Of a stretch of 64,000 nucleotides of DNA, positions 1 to 11,842 are shown piece by piece. Position 1 is the stretch's first letter; each line of letters starts with the position of its first letter. Source of the DNA: Bugulina stolonifera (lineage: Eukaryota; Bryozoa; Gymnolaemata; Cheilostomatida; Bugulidae); the NCBI GenBank assembly GCA_935421135.1, contig OW285197.1, forward strand, positions 11,909,223-11,973,222. The letters run 5' to 3'. A program made the translations under genes and the position numbers. The notes under the pieces are model-generated. The model was not told the DNA's origin. It saw nothing but the letters and a program-made list of their open reading frames with translations, and did no database searches.

Positions 1-298
1 TTTGAAAATGAGTAGAAATTTGTAAAACATTACAATCCTAGAGCCTGTACTACGGTATAACCATCTACTTAATGAACACCGGCTTTAATATGAGAACAGA
101 ACAACTGGGTCATGGGGAAACTATTTTTGGAAAAAAATGTTTGTTTAGCAGTAAAGCAGTTTCTCATTAGAAGTAAACTCCAGTGTCAGTACATCATTGG
201 TAATACAGTCATGTACTGATCGTACATCTACATTGTACATAATACATGTATATAATGTGTTTAATTTGAACTATTTAATATATAACATGAACTCTCAC

Positions 299-755
299 CT
301 CTAGCAAGGAGTGTAGAGAACTCGTAGACTTTAAGATCAGCAGAGTGAGACTCTTTAACTAAAGTCAGTTGTTTTCCAACATCTTCTGTGTAGTTCACCA
401 CACTTGGTTCTCCAGACATAGCACATGTAGATGTAGTTCTACTGTACGATACGGCAGCACATGATTGGTTGAATGTGCAGAGAGACAGACAGACACTGTA
501 AGAAGAGATAATCCTTTCTAAGTCAGCGTTTAATAATCCTGCATAGCTTTCGGCAGCCTAGTTGTTGTCCCCTGGAGCAATAGTTTCAACAGTAAGCATT
601 AGTTAACAAAGTTATGTATAGGAATTGTCTACAATGGTAAAGATGTAGTGAAAAACAGAAATAGAATAAACCTAATTCTTACCACATTTAGCTGGTTGTG
701 AGAACACTTCACTCCCAGACATTAAAGCCATAACTAAAATGTAGACAATCTTCAT
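299..755 (-). pseudogene. Secreted PAN/F-type lectin-like gene, 5' part, with an in-frame stop
   Basis: Two exons of the lectin family are seen: a signal exon at 755-683 (MKIVYILVMALMSGSEVFSQ, then a Cys) and a PAN/apple-like exon at 571-299. Both end in GT donors and have the same lengths (73 and 273 nt) and phase 1 as the intact gene at 3877-5464. The fifth codon of the PAN exon is TAG (plus-strand cta at 558-560) where the intact paralogue has TAT, so translation would stop just after the signal peptide. The rest of the exon stays open, with the family's VCLSLC, SCAAVSYS and GEPSVVNY motifs. The two lectin-half exons would lie beyond the left edge. It is either a recent pseudogene, a null allele or a base-calling error. 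Confidence 0.75.
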
Positions 756-780
756 GTTGGAGTATACCAATACACTATCT

Positions 781-960
781 ACATCAACCTATCTCTGCAC
801 TAAGACTAGGTAGTAAGTACTGAGTGATAGTAATAATATGCAAAGTGATTCAAGTCATTACACTACCTGACCAGTATCTCACCTTGTCTGTACCAAGATC
901 AGACAGTACTGAGTGACCAATTGTCAATATGCAAAGAGATTCAAAGAACTGTGAGTCCCA
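781..960 (-). promoter_or_regulatory. Proximal promoter-like block, partly duplicated
   Basis: Upstream of the signal exon, the minus strand carries TTTGAATCTCTTTGCATATT followed by CACTCAGTACTGTCTG and a GGTACAGACAAGGTGAG stretch (about 880-960). A second, shorter copy of TTTGCATATTATTACTATCA with CTCAGTACT lies at about 815-850. The same block precedes the plus-strand family member at 35764. The AT-rich GCATATTA stretch about 20-30 bases before an initiator-like TCAGTAC suggests a core promoter. This is inferred from conservation between paralogues. Confidence 0.4.
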
Positions 961-1196
961 TGAAATATAGAATTAATTTAGTCCTCCTAACATAAAGAAA
1001 ATGAACTCAATATGTATGAGCAAATTGACCTGTATAACCAATTATATAATATGATGTCTTTATGCAAGGAATTATGCTTTAGCAACGATCTCTATCCATA
1101 ATATTGTGACTGTTAGCCTAAGCTTCTTTGTTGGCTTTGAATCGTGAAATAAAAGCCTGACTTATTTATTAATAATAGAATCAAGTACATTCTTAC

Positions 1197-1269
1197 CACA
1201 TTTAGATGGTTGTGAGAACACTTCACTCCCAGATATTAAAGCCATGACTAAAATGTAGACAATCTTCAT
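1197..1269 (-). pseudogene. Orphan signal-peptide exon of the lectin family
   Basis: A 73-nt exon starting at ATG 1269 reads MKIVYILVMALISGSEVFSQ and then a Cys codon, and ends at a GTAAGA donor. It is nearly identical to the first exon at 683-755. No PAN exon of its own lies between it and that exon, so it is either a duplicated leftover or an alternative first exon spliced to the PAN exon at 299-571. Phase (one base left over) is preserved, so such splicing is possible. Confidence 0.6.
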
Positions 1270-1523
1270 GTTAGAGTATACCAATACACTATATACTAGG
1301 GGTCAACGAGTGCGTGTCTGTAGAGAAGTGCACTGACTATACTACTTATACCAATACACTATCTCACCAGTATTTCCATAATTTTAAGTAAATGAAGATG
1401 AAACCGACATAAAAATTCCATTAAAACTATGTAATGAGAAATTGATTGATCTCAATATTCTATAAATCCACTGTTAACAAAGATATTCAAAGAATCATAG
1501 CTCAATGATATATGATAATATAT

Positions 1524-2158
1524 TGTAATGGTTTCTGGAATCTCGTGCGGTCGTCCTTGGACGACTACCGACCCAAAACTGAAGTGCCTATGAGTGGTGC
1601 TAGGCCTTCTCAATAACTACCAGAGACGACCCATCTGGTCCCAAGTCTGACCTTCAGACTATACGTTGAAAGAGAGTGATCCGACCTAGTAGGCGGTTCG
1701 CTAAGCGAATGACCTGACAAAAGGAAGTGAAAGTCTCTGTATCAAGTATAGATGTGTCTTTATTGAAAGCCAAGTGAAGACTGAGACAATGAACAGTGAA
1801 ACAATGCCCTTTATATAGTATAAGGACTTCCGCCCGACGTAGTGTCGGGAAAAGACGACATAGGGGAAGTTGCGCTACAACATGGCCGCCGGAAGCCCGA
1901 CGGCCGACCCAAAATGGGTCGGGTTATACAAAAGTTGCTTATAATCGTCCAATTCATGTACAAAATAAATATCAAGTGATTCTGAGAGGTCGGGCCTCTG
2001 TACATGGGTATAAAAGGCACTAAAAGACTTAGTAATTATCATACAAGTATATACAATGACATAGAAGTTAAGCAATGTAGAATGCAAGCAGGTATATACA
2101 TGTAAGCACACATGATAATGAGTGTCAGGTGTAAGAGACGACTGTGCGTACCATTACA
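1524..2158 (-). mobile_element. Solo LTR, copy A (Ty3/gypsy-like inference)
   Basis: A 635-bp element begins TGTAATGG and ends CCATTACA, the TG...CA inverted ends of an LTR, and is flanked by a 4-bp duplication ATAT (1520-1523 and 2159-2162). On the minus strand it carries TATATAAA, an initiator-like TCAGTC about 35 bases on and AATAAA soon after, which is U3-R-U5 order. No internal retroelement sequence adjoins it. It is more diverged than copies B and C. The small ORFs inside are chance. Confidence 0.75.
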
Positions 2159-2162
2159 ATAT

Positions 2163-3539
2163 TATGTTGTTTCAGCTAACAGGCCACAAAGAGTGAGAGA
2201 AATATTTCTTAGTAAGTTGGGTAAATAATTCATTTGTTTGGTGACTGTTACTAAGCAGACCAAATGTTACATGTATACATGAATGATAGTGGATACAACA
2301 GACTATGCGTACAAATTAGGTAGCAACGGAAACGTTTTATAAACAAAAAGCAGCAAACAATCCTATATTTTGGGATATTTGTCTTCTTTCAACTCACATA
2401 AGTAGTGTATCTTTTGCACTCTTAAATATACACGGGGCTCTCAAGTGCCATCCGAGCAGATGTACAGTGTTCTGCAGTGTGACTACATGAATATATAGTT
2501 AATACAAATCAAATAATATATAAGAAAATAATAATGATGATTTAAATCCACATCGGCAGAAATGTAAGTAGACTACGTAAGTGTAAGGGGGTGGATAATG
2601 TCGTAGAGAGAGATAAAACCCTGTTGATAAGGAGAGTGAGAGCTTTGTACAACTTGTAATCATAGAGATTGTATATCAGCAGAAGATATTTAGTCAGATG
2701 AAAAGTTCTAAATAGATCAAAACAAAGTATTATCAAAGAAGACAACTCCAGATAAATGAGATCTACAACATCTATAGCCTATTTGTCTTGGCATCCTATT
2801 TCAACAAGGGGGACAACTACATGTGCTACAATTAGAATTACTGTTTGGAACAGATATCAGTCAGTTTTACAGTTATTATGATTGTATTTCTCTCAATATT
2901 ACATGAACTAGTTATATAAAGTGTTTCCTATTAGAACTACATGTAGCTGTTTATGCAAGGAGTTGTAGAAATAGTGTAAAGATCATCTTGGTAATTTAAG
3001 TGAAACATTTTCCTTATAAATTTGTGTTTGCATTCCACAATCCCGGTCTACCAGATGCCACAGAAGTGCCAATTAATAAAAATGCCCAATATTGATTTTC
3101 TGTTTTGAATCCTTTACTACAACAATGTGCATGTAGAATAACTGTTTTTTATAACAATTAGTGTACATCAACATTGTATATATACATGTGTCATTATTTT
3201 AGTGCTTTAACCTGTTTGAGGGGACTGAAAAAATATTTTTCCATCTCGTAAACCTGCACCTGCTGTATATAGATATAACTGAAACAACTGCCGATATTTT
3301 GTAGAATAATATTTGGTATAGTTATGGCACTACGTTTTTGGTTCAAAGCTGCAGCAGGAGAGATTATGACAGAAACACAATATATTTATTTTATATTAAT
3401 GATTGTTGATATGAACAGCGTAATTATTTATAGACTCATAGGCTTTTGAAGATCTTTTCATCTAGAGTAAGCTGAGCAATGTTTCCTATTTACAAAAATA
3501 TGTTCTTTTTATCACAAGATAGTCTTATAATATGTACAT
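2163..3539. other. Intergenic, contains a segmental duplication (2545-3130)
   Basis: No gene is seen. The part at about 2545-3130 matches 18485-19290 in the same orientation, with long shared stretches such as GAAGACAACTCCAGATAAAT and GGAACAGATATCAGTCAGTT. This fits block duplication during spread of the lectin cluster. Confidence 0.55.
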
Positions 3540-3740
3540 AATACACAGCAGTGTTACATACATGTAACACAGTCACAGTAGTCTTACACAACACACAGAA
3601 GTCTTACATAACACACAGTAGTGTTACATATCACACAGTAGTCTTACATAACACACAGTAGTGTTACATAACACACAGTGGTGTTACATAACACACAGTA
3701 GTGTTACATATCACACAGTAGTCTTACATAACACACATAT
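3540..3740. repeat. Minisatellite, about 20-bp unit
   Basis: About nine head-to-tail units of the form ACACAGTAGTGTTACATA, alternating GTGTTAC and GTCTTAC variants, lie just downstream of the lectin-like gene that ends at 3877. Confidence 0.9.
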
Positions 3741-3876
3741 AGATGCTATTGAGAAGGAAATGGTAACACAGCAGCCACATTCAGTTCATCTCCTAGTGCT
3801 GAGGAGGACTCTACGATGAAATGTTTTAGAAGATTATACAGTCATAATATAATATGACCTCCGTAGATGCCAGTGT

Positions 3877-5464
3877 CTACTGCAAGACTAGACCATGTAC
3901 CTCCATCTCATAAATGTGAAGGAAATCGTTAGATGCAACAGCTGTCAACCTCACATATCTACCATACATTCTAGTATGACAGGTAACCAGGAATATATCT
4001 GCTGGTGGTTGTCCAGGAAGGTAGTTACAGATCTCATCTTCTGGAGGATCATCAAAGTTAGCATCACTGTATCCAACTGTTACTCTTACATTAGCCAGCC
4101 TATTGTTTACACCTTCAGATACAATAAAGTTGTTCAACTCCCATGAAGGCCATTGGTAATGTTAGGAAGGGCACCCAACTTATTTACAGGAATGTGCAAC
4201 TGTTCGAAAAAGACAGTTCGAAACAGGACATTTTAAAAGTGGAAAAGTGGACAATTCAACACTGGACAGTTCGAAACGCCTAACCCCAAACCCCAACCAC
4301 CAGATTTATACTAATTTTTACTTTTACTATTTTTTTAGTTAATTAAATTCATTAATTAAAATTAATTATCTGCAAGTTGCGTTCTTCTAAATGTAATCTA
4401 CACAGTTTCGAACTGTCCTGTTTTGAACTGTTCAGTTGTGAAACGCCCTGTTTCGAACTGTCTTTTTCGAAATGTCCCTTTACCACTTTATAATACCCTT
4501 GTGCTACATATTCACTTTGTCCTTGGGAAAGTGCCTCTACCCAAAAAGCAGAAAAGTGCAGATCTCATCAGATCATTGATTTCTTTCATTGGATTATTAG
4601 TGGGAAGTAAAACTAGTAAGCCTACTAAGATTAAAATTTATATTTTACAGACACAGTACATACTTGGTGTTGATGATTCGGATCTGTCCCAGACCTTCAC
4701 TGCCATAATGTAATGAGAGTTGGAAAAATCTGCCTGTATCCATGGAGACAGTTCTTGTTGTGTATGGAACAGGTTGCTCCATTCAATTATATCATGATCT
4801 GATGGCAAGTAAACTCCATCTACTGCTTTCTTAGCATCATCGTATCCAGATAATATACTTGACTGGTTCATTACAGCACCTGAAAATGATCAAACTGCTG
4901 TCATTAGTACAGTGCCTAACCAGAGCTACTCTAATGTACGCCTAGAAACAAAACAATGTACTCATGACATTATACTAATTCAGTACCGTAAAGCTACCTC
5001 TAGCAAGGAGTGTAGAGAATTCATAAACTTTGAGGTCAGCAGAGTAAGACTCTTTAACTAAAGTCAGCTGTTCACCATCATCTTCTGGATAGTTCACCAC
5101 ACTTGGTTCTCCAGACATAGCGCATGTAGATGTAGTTCTGCTGTATGACACGGCGGCACATGATTGGTTAACTGCACAAAGAGTCAGACAGACACTGTGG
5201 GAAGGGATAATTCTTTCTAGGTCAGGGTTTAATGACTTTTCATAGCTTTCATCAGCATAGTTGTTGCTCCCTGGAAGAGGAATAAGTTTTAAACTTGAAG
5301 ACATATTGGTGAGCAAATGATTATGTCAATAGGAAACTCAAAAACGGAGAACATACAGTGAAAACAGAAATAGAAAAAAGTATATTCTCACCACATTTAG
5401 ATGATTGCATGGACACCTCCCTCCCAAAAATTAAAGTCATAACAAAAATAAATATAAACTCCAT
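3877..5464 (-). CDS. Secreted PAN/apple + F-type lectin-like protein, complete four-exon gene
   Basis: Coding exons are 5464-5392, 5270-4998, 4879-4664 and 4112-3877, giving 265 residues. Every intron is phase 1 with GT-AG ends, and the joined frame has no stop before 3877. Residues 1-20 form a signal peptide (MEFIFIFVMTLIFGREVS). Residues 25-115 are a PAN/apple-like domain with Cys in VCLTLC, SCAAVSYS and TSTCAMSGEP. Residues 116-265 make a lectin domain of the fucolectin/F5-8C type: AVDGVY, HTQQELSPWIQADF, VKVWDR, then RLANVRVTVG, CNYLPGQPP, GRYVRLTAV and a final EVHGLV. It is probably secreted and may bind glycans or protein ligands; binding is not shown by sequence. Of all family members here it is the most compact and intact. 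The RXD of the F-type fucose motif is RSE here. Confidence 0.85.
4203..4471. mobile_element. MITE-like inverted-repeat element in a lectin gene intron
   Basis: A perfect 25-bp inverted repeat (4203-4227 and 4447-4471), starting TTCGAAAAAGACAGTTCGAA, bounds an AT-rich centre. Further TTCGAA motifs repeat inside each arm. It has no coding capacity and sits in intron 3 of the gene at 3877-5464. Exact ends and target duplication are unclear. Confidence 0.7.
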
Positions 5465-8301
5465 GTCTGACTGAGTCAATGTCAAAGCTCCACCTCCATT
5501 TACATTGTATCTTCTGCACAAAAAGGAGATGAACACTACACTAATTGATAGCAGTGATATAAATCTATCATTAACAAAGATATTTGTAGAATCACATCCC
5601 CATGATGATGGGATCGGACTAGTTTGCATGCCCTATGCACAAAGAATTAAAGGAATATTGCCACGCATATCTCATATATAATTTATTTGTTTGCTGACAG
5701 TACTAGGCAGTTAGTCGAAGGTATAACAGCAGCATGAGTTTAGTGGTTTTTTCGCTCATCAGTTTAGTACACACACTACAACTGATGAGTGGAAAAGCAC
5801 AAAACTCTGGAGTCTTGCAAGGATAAGCAAAAATCACCAACTCCATTTTTATTTATTTCTTTGCATTGTATATGATATAGACAGGGGAGGGAGACCAACA
5901 GACGTGAAGATGGGGAAATGAAATTTTTTCTAGAAGTTCACATTGTAGATCATCAAAATAGTTTCGGTCAATCAGTCTATTCAAAGTAGACTAACACTAT
6001 CCTATACTGCAATGGAGATGACATCACACAATGGATATCTACCGACTGACTACATGTATGCAGTGATTCATGGAATTTAGTAAATTAGTAGTTGTGCTCT
6101 CATGATATTGGCAGAGTTGGCTGATATAACTACTCTAGCATATTATTGTTGATCTACACATTAGCTTTGTTGAATAGAGAGGACAACTACTACAATTTTT
6201 TGTTTGCACATGTCTATATCAGCATGGTAGTGGATGTGGCCTGAACAAGGCAACAAGTCAGAAGTCCACTTGATTAAAGTGTTTGGACTGTTTTAGCTGA
6301 TTGATTAATTATGATTGGTTGATCCTTGGTTAATAGATGTTTAATTGCGAACATACATGTACATTGTAATTGCGAACATACATTGTAAGAAAATTACTAA
6401 AATAAATTGTGGAGATAGAAAAAGGAAACAATTTACAAGATAATAGTAGTAAAGAATATACAAGAAGCGTCATAAAAGTAAAAGTAGTGTTAATATACTT
6501 ACAACTGTTATTAAGTTGCAGGTACCATAATATTTATTAATAAAATGTATATTATTTAATTATATGATATATTATTGTTAGAACTTTTACTTTTCTCTCC
6601 AACTATTTGGATTAGTATCAGAATGGATAACAGAGTTAAAAGCCATGAGAGATATGAATAATATAAGCTAGCTTTTATGACGCAGCTACAGCTATTACTA
6701 CACTTACTGGCTATAATTACTCTTTGACTGAAATAATTTGAATTATAGTAGGTTATGAGCTATTGGGAGTTATCTTTCCATTAAAGGGAAATGTGTAAGA
6801 GGAGAAAATTCTAAATTACTAAACATCGCCACTATTATACATTTACATGCATACAGTAAGTCACATGTACACGTACAATCAATGGTAATGTTATTTATCA
6901 CTAATACTAAACAACTGAAGACTCTACTTCTGACAGAGTCTATCATGACAATGTGCTGTCAATCTTCACATGTATGTCATTATGCTATAAGTAATTGTTC
7001 AGTGCGAATTTACATGTAATTCAATGCATGCAATGTACATGTAGTTCTAGCTCACTAGCACAACTGGTACTACATGCAATGAGTTTCAGTAACAAAAGCA
7101 TGTAAGTAGCTAATTAGGTTTTATCTACATGCATCTATACTATTACATTCTTTTATATAATCTGTATTAACAGTTAGCTATTGCAAACACTCGCAGATAA
7201 AAATTACTGCACACATGTACTCAATACTTGTGTCTGGGTAAAGGAGCTAGAGAAACTGTTTGTTTCTAAAGCAGAAATTCGTTATAAACCTTCAAACAAC
7301 ATTGGATAATTAAATAATAATGTCAGGTTTGCTCCTTATTTACATAAACAACTAAATAATGCTGGCAGAACTCTAAGCCAATCAATTACACCTTAGCCTA
7401 CATTGCTGTAATTACTTACATGGACACGGGCAAAATGACATCACTCAGTGCTTCTATCGAGTTAATAACAGAGTGAAGACCACACACGTGTAAGTTGATA
7501 AAGAGGTACAGAGTACACAGCTGAATAAACTAATAATAGATTTGAATACATGCTTTGTTTTCTTTTTCTTTATTTGATAAAACTGAAGAAATTTAAAGAA
7601 TAAAAGCAGATTACTGTATGATAGGCCTACCAACCATTTACGTTACTACTAAATGTACGCAAGTTACTTTGGCATACACTTGTTAACTAATAACATAAAT
7701 GTACTTACACTTACAAGCAATTAATAAATTCATAGTCAAACAGATTAACAACCATATTTAATTATAAAAGATACTTATGTCTGGAAGAAAATTAAAAAAT
7801 AGCAATTAAATTTATTTTACATACTATGTTTACTACATGATGTATGCACTCTAAACAGCATTGCCTACCTACAGTATAGTACATACATGTCGCATTATAC
7901 AACTGTCGGCCTAATAATTAACTTTCCACTAAAAAGAGAATCGCAAAGATTCACAATAAAAATATAATAAATGCACTATATAATCTATAATAAGCGTGCA
8001 CAATGTACATGATTGTATACACGTGCAGACATCAGAGCTATGCAGTATCATCTCTATGCAGTATCATCTCTATGCAGTATAAATTAAATAATGCTAATAC
8101 TTATCCGAATGATTGAAAAGGTGTGAACTAACTATAATTGGGTATCCACGGATAGGATACATGAATATAATTGAAATCTACTGTAAACTTATTAATCAAA
8201 CTAATATTTTCAATGTTCTAAAGACTACGTAGGTAGATAGTAGCTACATGAAACTATTTGTAACTAAAATACATTGTACTTCTGATTGATCTATCATGCC
8301 C
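5465..8301. other. Intergenic, no gene recognised
   Basis: AT-rich sequence with many ACATGTA motifs. The minus strand just upstream of the lectin-like gene (about 5560-5600) has a TATCTTTGTTAA block shared with other family upstream regions. A motif GAGTTATCTTTCC with AAATGTGTAAGAGGAG at about 6768-6818 recurs elsewhere in the window. Nothing else is recognisable. Confidence 0.5.
8037..8085. repeat. Short tandem repeat, 18-bp unit
   Basis: Three units of CTATGCAGTATCATCT lie head to tail. Confidence 0.8.
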
Positions 8302-9246
8302 CATTTCAACAAGGAGTTTCTTTCTACTAATTCCATAGTAAATTGTAATAATATACTTATGTAATATTGGAAGAAACTGAATATTTTACATTGTTGAAGT
8401 ACAGTGTCATTCGTTAATGAATACTAGTATGTGGGTGGTCCTAAAGTAAAATTTATTACCATTCTCATGCAAACATGATCGCGATAATATTAATGATAGC
8501 TCTATCATGCCCGATGATTGGTGGTGAGTAAAATCCTCATTTTATTGACCCTCTAAAACTTTGTTCACATTGCAACTGGTAGCTACACTTTAGCTACACC
8601 TATGGAAATATGGAAATGGAAAGAATTCCTTTTCCATATCTGTCTGTATTATCTTTTGAGCAGGGAGTTGAAAGATGGAATTGAAGGACAAGCTGACACT
8701 CTGTAAGTAAACACACAATATTTATGTGTCATTATATAAAACTATATAAGACTTTTTGTCAGCCTTTATAAGTAGAACTTGCACTAGATGGAACTAACTA
8801 ATTGTGATGTCATATGCATCTACATCTCAGAACTAAATTCAGACTCGCCTTCAAAGTGAACTGGACTTTCCATGTGGTTCAATTGATTTCAATGAAGTTA
8901 TTGCATATCTTCTAGTACCTGACATGGTGCTGAACTAGACATTATCTGAACCTGCATTAACTATATTTCAGAGCGAAACAAGGAAGAAGAGTTAGTGAAA
9001 GCAAAGGCGACAGGTGAAGAGCAGGCCAAAGAAGTGGATAAAGAAAAGGCTCGGCTTGGGCAGGTAAATAGCCGTACTGTTATTCTTGTTCTCATATTCA
9101 TCTTTCTCAAATTCCCCTGCTACATTCGCTGCAAAGATTTTTTTTCTCCTGATCGAATTTAACTATTACTAAACACTTGACTTTTGGTCATAACTGGATT
9201 CTTAGAGTTTAATATTGTGTGAAATTGAGTAAAATTCAAAACACGT
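8302..9246 (+). pseudogene. Truncated inverted duplicate of the coiled-coil membrane protein gene
   Basis: This block matches, in reverse orientation, the 5' flank and parts of the gene at 49147-57267 (about 54672-57441). Exon-like pieces are 8475-8523 (ATG, MIAILIMIALSCPMIG, 49 nt, same GTGAGT donor), 8664-8702 (39 nt, like parent exon 5) and 8972-9063 (92 nt, parent exon 6 has 91). The three exons holding the stalk, membrane segment and first heptads are missing. Joining the first two pieces gives a TGA at once, and the extra base in the third shifts the frame. Intron sequence is also conserved, so it arose by DNA duplication and not by retroposition. It could still be transcribed. Confidence 0.8.
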
Positions 9247-10160
9247 AGGTCTTGCAGTGTTTTTCTGAACAGATTGAATAATGCTGACAGAGCTTGCTGT
9301 GAACCCATCACACTCACCTAACAGATAAATCAACTAAAAAGCAGGTTCTGTGTAAAGGAATTATTTTTTCTAACATAAGGTAAAAATAAAAAGCATTAGA
9401 AGACTATTAAGGCTAGTCTTGTGTTACTTATCACTGCATATTATAATAATATATATCCTCTTTTGTTCATCAACGTCGGAGTGTGAAGAGCTTCAATGAG
9501 TGCATCAGATTTATCCACAGTACTCAAGGTTGAGGAGGGTGTTATACATTATGAGACGAAGGTTTATCTTCCTCCAAGTGCCATCTGCTGTTTTATCTAA
9601 GAGAGTTGAAAAAATGATGCTGGAAATATTTAATTATATGGCATTGTAATCCTTTAGGCATAACACAAAACCGCAATTTGCAAATTTTGTGGTAATGCAA
9701 ATATTTTTTGTTGGGTGAATGTTTTACAAATAATAATAATACTAGGTCCTACATGTAAGTGCAATTCTATAATATTTATCATCACACCTGGTTGATTATT
9801 TGCACCCTCTATTATTGCTGCAGTGACAGCGTAGCGACTTCACATTCACCTGATATGTGACTGGAATTGTCCTCTGGAGCTGAAAATCTACCAATAAATT
9901 TTGAAAGAATTAAAAAAGACGTGCACATTTATGCTACCGTATAAAGGAAGGAAGAAAAGATTTAAATGAAGACATCAAGTTCTTAGTTGTTCCAATTTAT
10001 GATCATGGTCAAGCAATCACAAGGCAAGTTCAAAATTAAATTATAAATAATATATCTGTTAACATGACTTGTATATTGCCAGGAATAATCATTCACACAA
10101 CATACATGTACATGTTGTAATAATAATATAGCATCTTACTATATATTATATACAGTACAT
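9247..10160. other. Intergenic, nothing recognised
   Basis: AT-rich sequence without convincing exons or repeat ends. Confidence 0.4.
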
Positions 10161-10605
10161 CAGGGGTTCCCAACCTTTTTATTGCCTAAGTACCCTTTCG
10201 TATTCAAGCGGCAAACAATCCAATGTACCCCTAAGTAAAACTGAGTTTAATCAAGAATATCAATATTATTGATTAATATTACGTGTTTTACATGTTTTTA
10301 AACAGCTAAATACAGGTAAATACAATATAAGTATGGTATATAATGTTTATTTATTAAATTATTTAAATGATAAGTAAGTGAGCACACTGCAAATAACTTT
10401 TATAGATTCTAAGATTGCAATTATTTATTGATTTCTCACCGGTTTAGCTCAACTCCAAAATGTGTATGGATGGAAATGGAGTGTCAATTGCTTGATAGTT
10501 TGTAATTAATAGAAAATGACTGTGAAAAATGTGTTAAGTGAAGGAAATAATTTGTGTTGTACCCGTAGATTTTTGAAATGTACCCCAGGTTGGGAACGCC
10601 TCCTC
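10161..10605. mobile_element. hAT-type MITE-like element
   Basis: The left end is CAGGGGTTCCCAACC and the right end, read on the minus strand, is GAGGCGTTCCCAACC, typical of non-autonomous hAT elements. The interior is AT-rich and non-coding. A clean 8-bp duplication was not found, so the right boundary is approximate. Confidence 0.6.
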
Positions 10606-11842
10606 CATCTGCATGATTAGATTGGACATAAATTTTATAGCAGGATCAGCTAAACACTTGGGCTTACCTTTTATTGAGAGTTTGTAGATAATCAGCCCTT
10701 CTGCTTGGAACCAATATTCAAATGATCAAAACAAGTATAAACATTTTCTAATCGCTTCGATTGGATGTACAAAACTTTGTGTCCTACTATGATTGGCTGA
10801 TATTTACACCGTTGTGCCATGACTTTGTGTACACCATAATGGTCACTCACCATCATCTGTCATCAAGTATTATTTACTTCCTGCTACCACACAGTGCAGT
10901 GAACCCATACATATAATGTACATGTTGAAGCCTCCAGGTGAAAATCACATGTACAGTATTGAGAATAAGAAAATAATCAAATAATGTGTCCAATTCTGCT
11001 TTATCCGAACGAATGGTAGCTTCATTTTTTGTTTTTCATTCTGTAATGAATTTTAGAAGTTGTCACCAAGCAATTAGTTTTATTTTTCTCCAAGAATAAA
11101 TATTTTGGAAATTTAATATCAGAAATAATAGTGACTCAAATTTGGCTACATCTTCAGAAAAAACATGTTTGGACAACTTTTTAAAAATTGTTCATTTTGG
11201 TTCTAATGAGAAATAATGACTTGTGTTGAGTAAAGTCCTCCCCTCACATGAGCTTCAATAGTTCAGAATTCTACATGGAAGTAATTCGGTGCCGTGTAAA
11301 TGCAGCTTCACAATCGATAAAATTAGAATTAATTATAAATATTGTAGCTCATTTTAAATAACACATATTTATCACAACTCAACTCTGTTCTTGCAATAGA
11401 TAGCATATATCGTATCTGTGCCAATTATACATGTATATAATTTTTGTACATGTAGGTTACAGCATCAAACAGTGCAAAGTGTTAGTGGTATTTTCTTGCA
11501 AAAATGTTATAAAAGACAACACTGATTACTAAGTTTTTCAAGTTGCACAATGTTGCATAATTTATCAAAATATTGGAACCTCAAAACGAAGGTTGTATTA
11601 ACACTAATTAGCAACATCTAGCAGATAGCTTGTCCAGATGTGCCTATTTCCAGCAAATCTTGCTTTATTTTAATATAGGTCCTTGTTGATGATAACTTGA
11701 ATGAGTTTTTGAAGCACATATATGAGCTGAATCTGCAGGTGTTCAATTAGATGAAATACGACATTAAACAGCACAACAATTTAATCTTATGAGGTCATAT
11801 TCCTATGAAACAGCCTGTAGCTCTTCTGGGATAAGTTTGAAG
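10606..11842. other. Intergenic, nothing recognised
   Basis: AT-rich sequence downstream of the five-exon lectin-like gene. No exon or repeat could be supported. Confidence 0.4.

Noticed and set aside
1796..2111. ORFs with MPFIPMYRGPTSQN at 1811, 46063 and 61554
   Set aside because: They lie in the solo LTRs; the shared peptide reflects shared non-coding LTR sequence.
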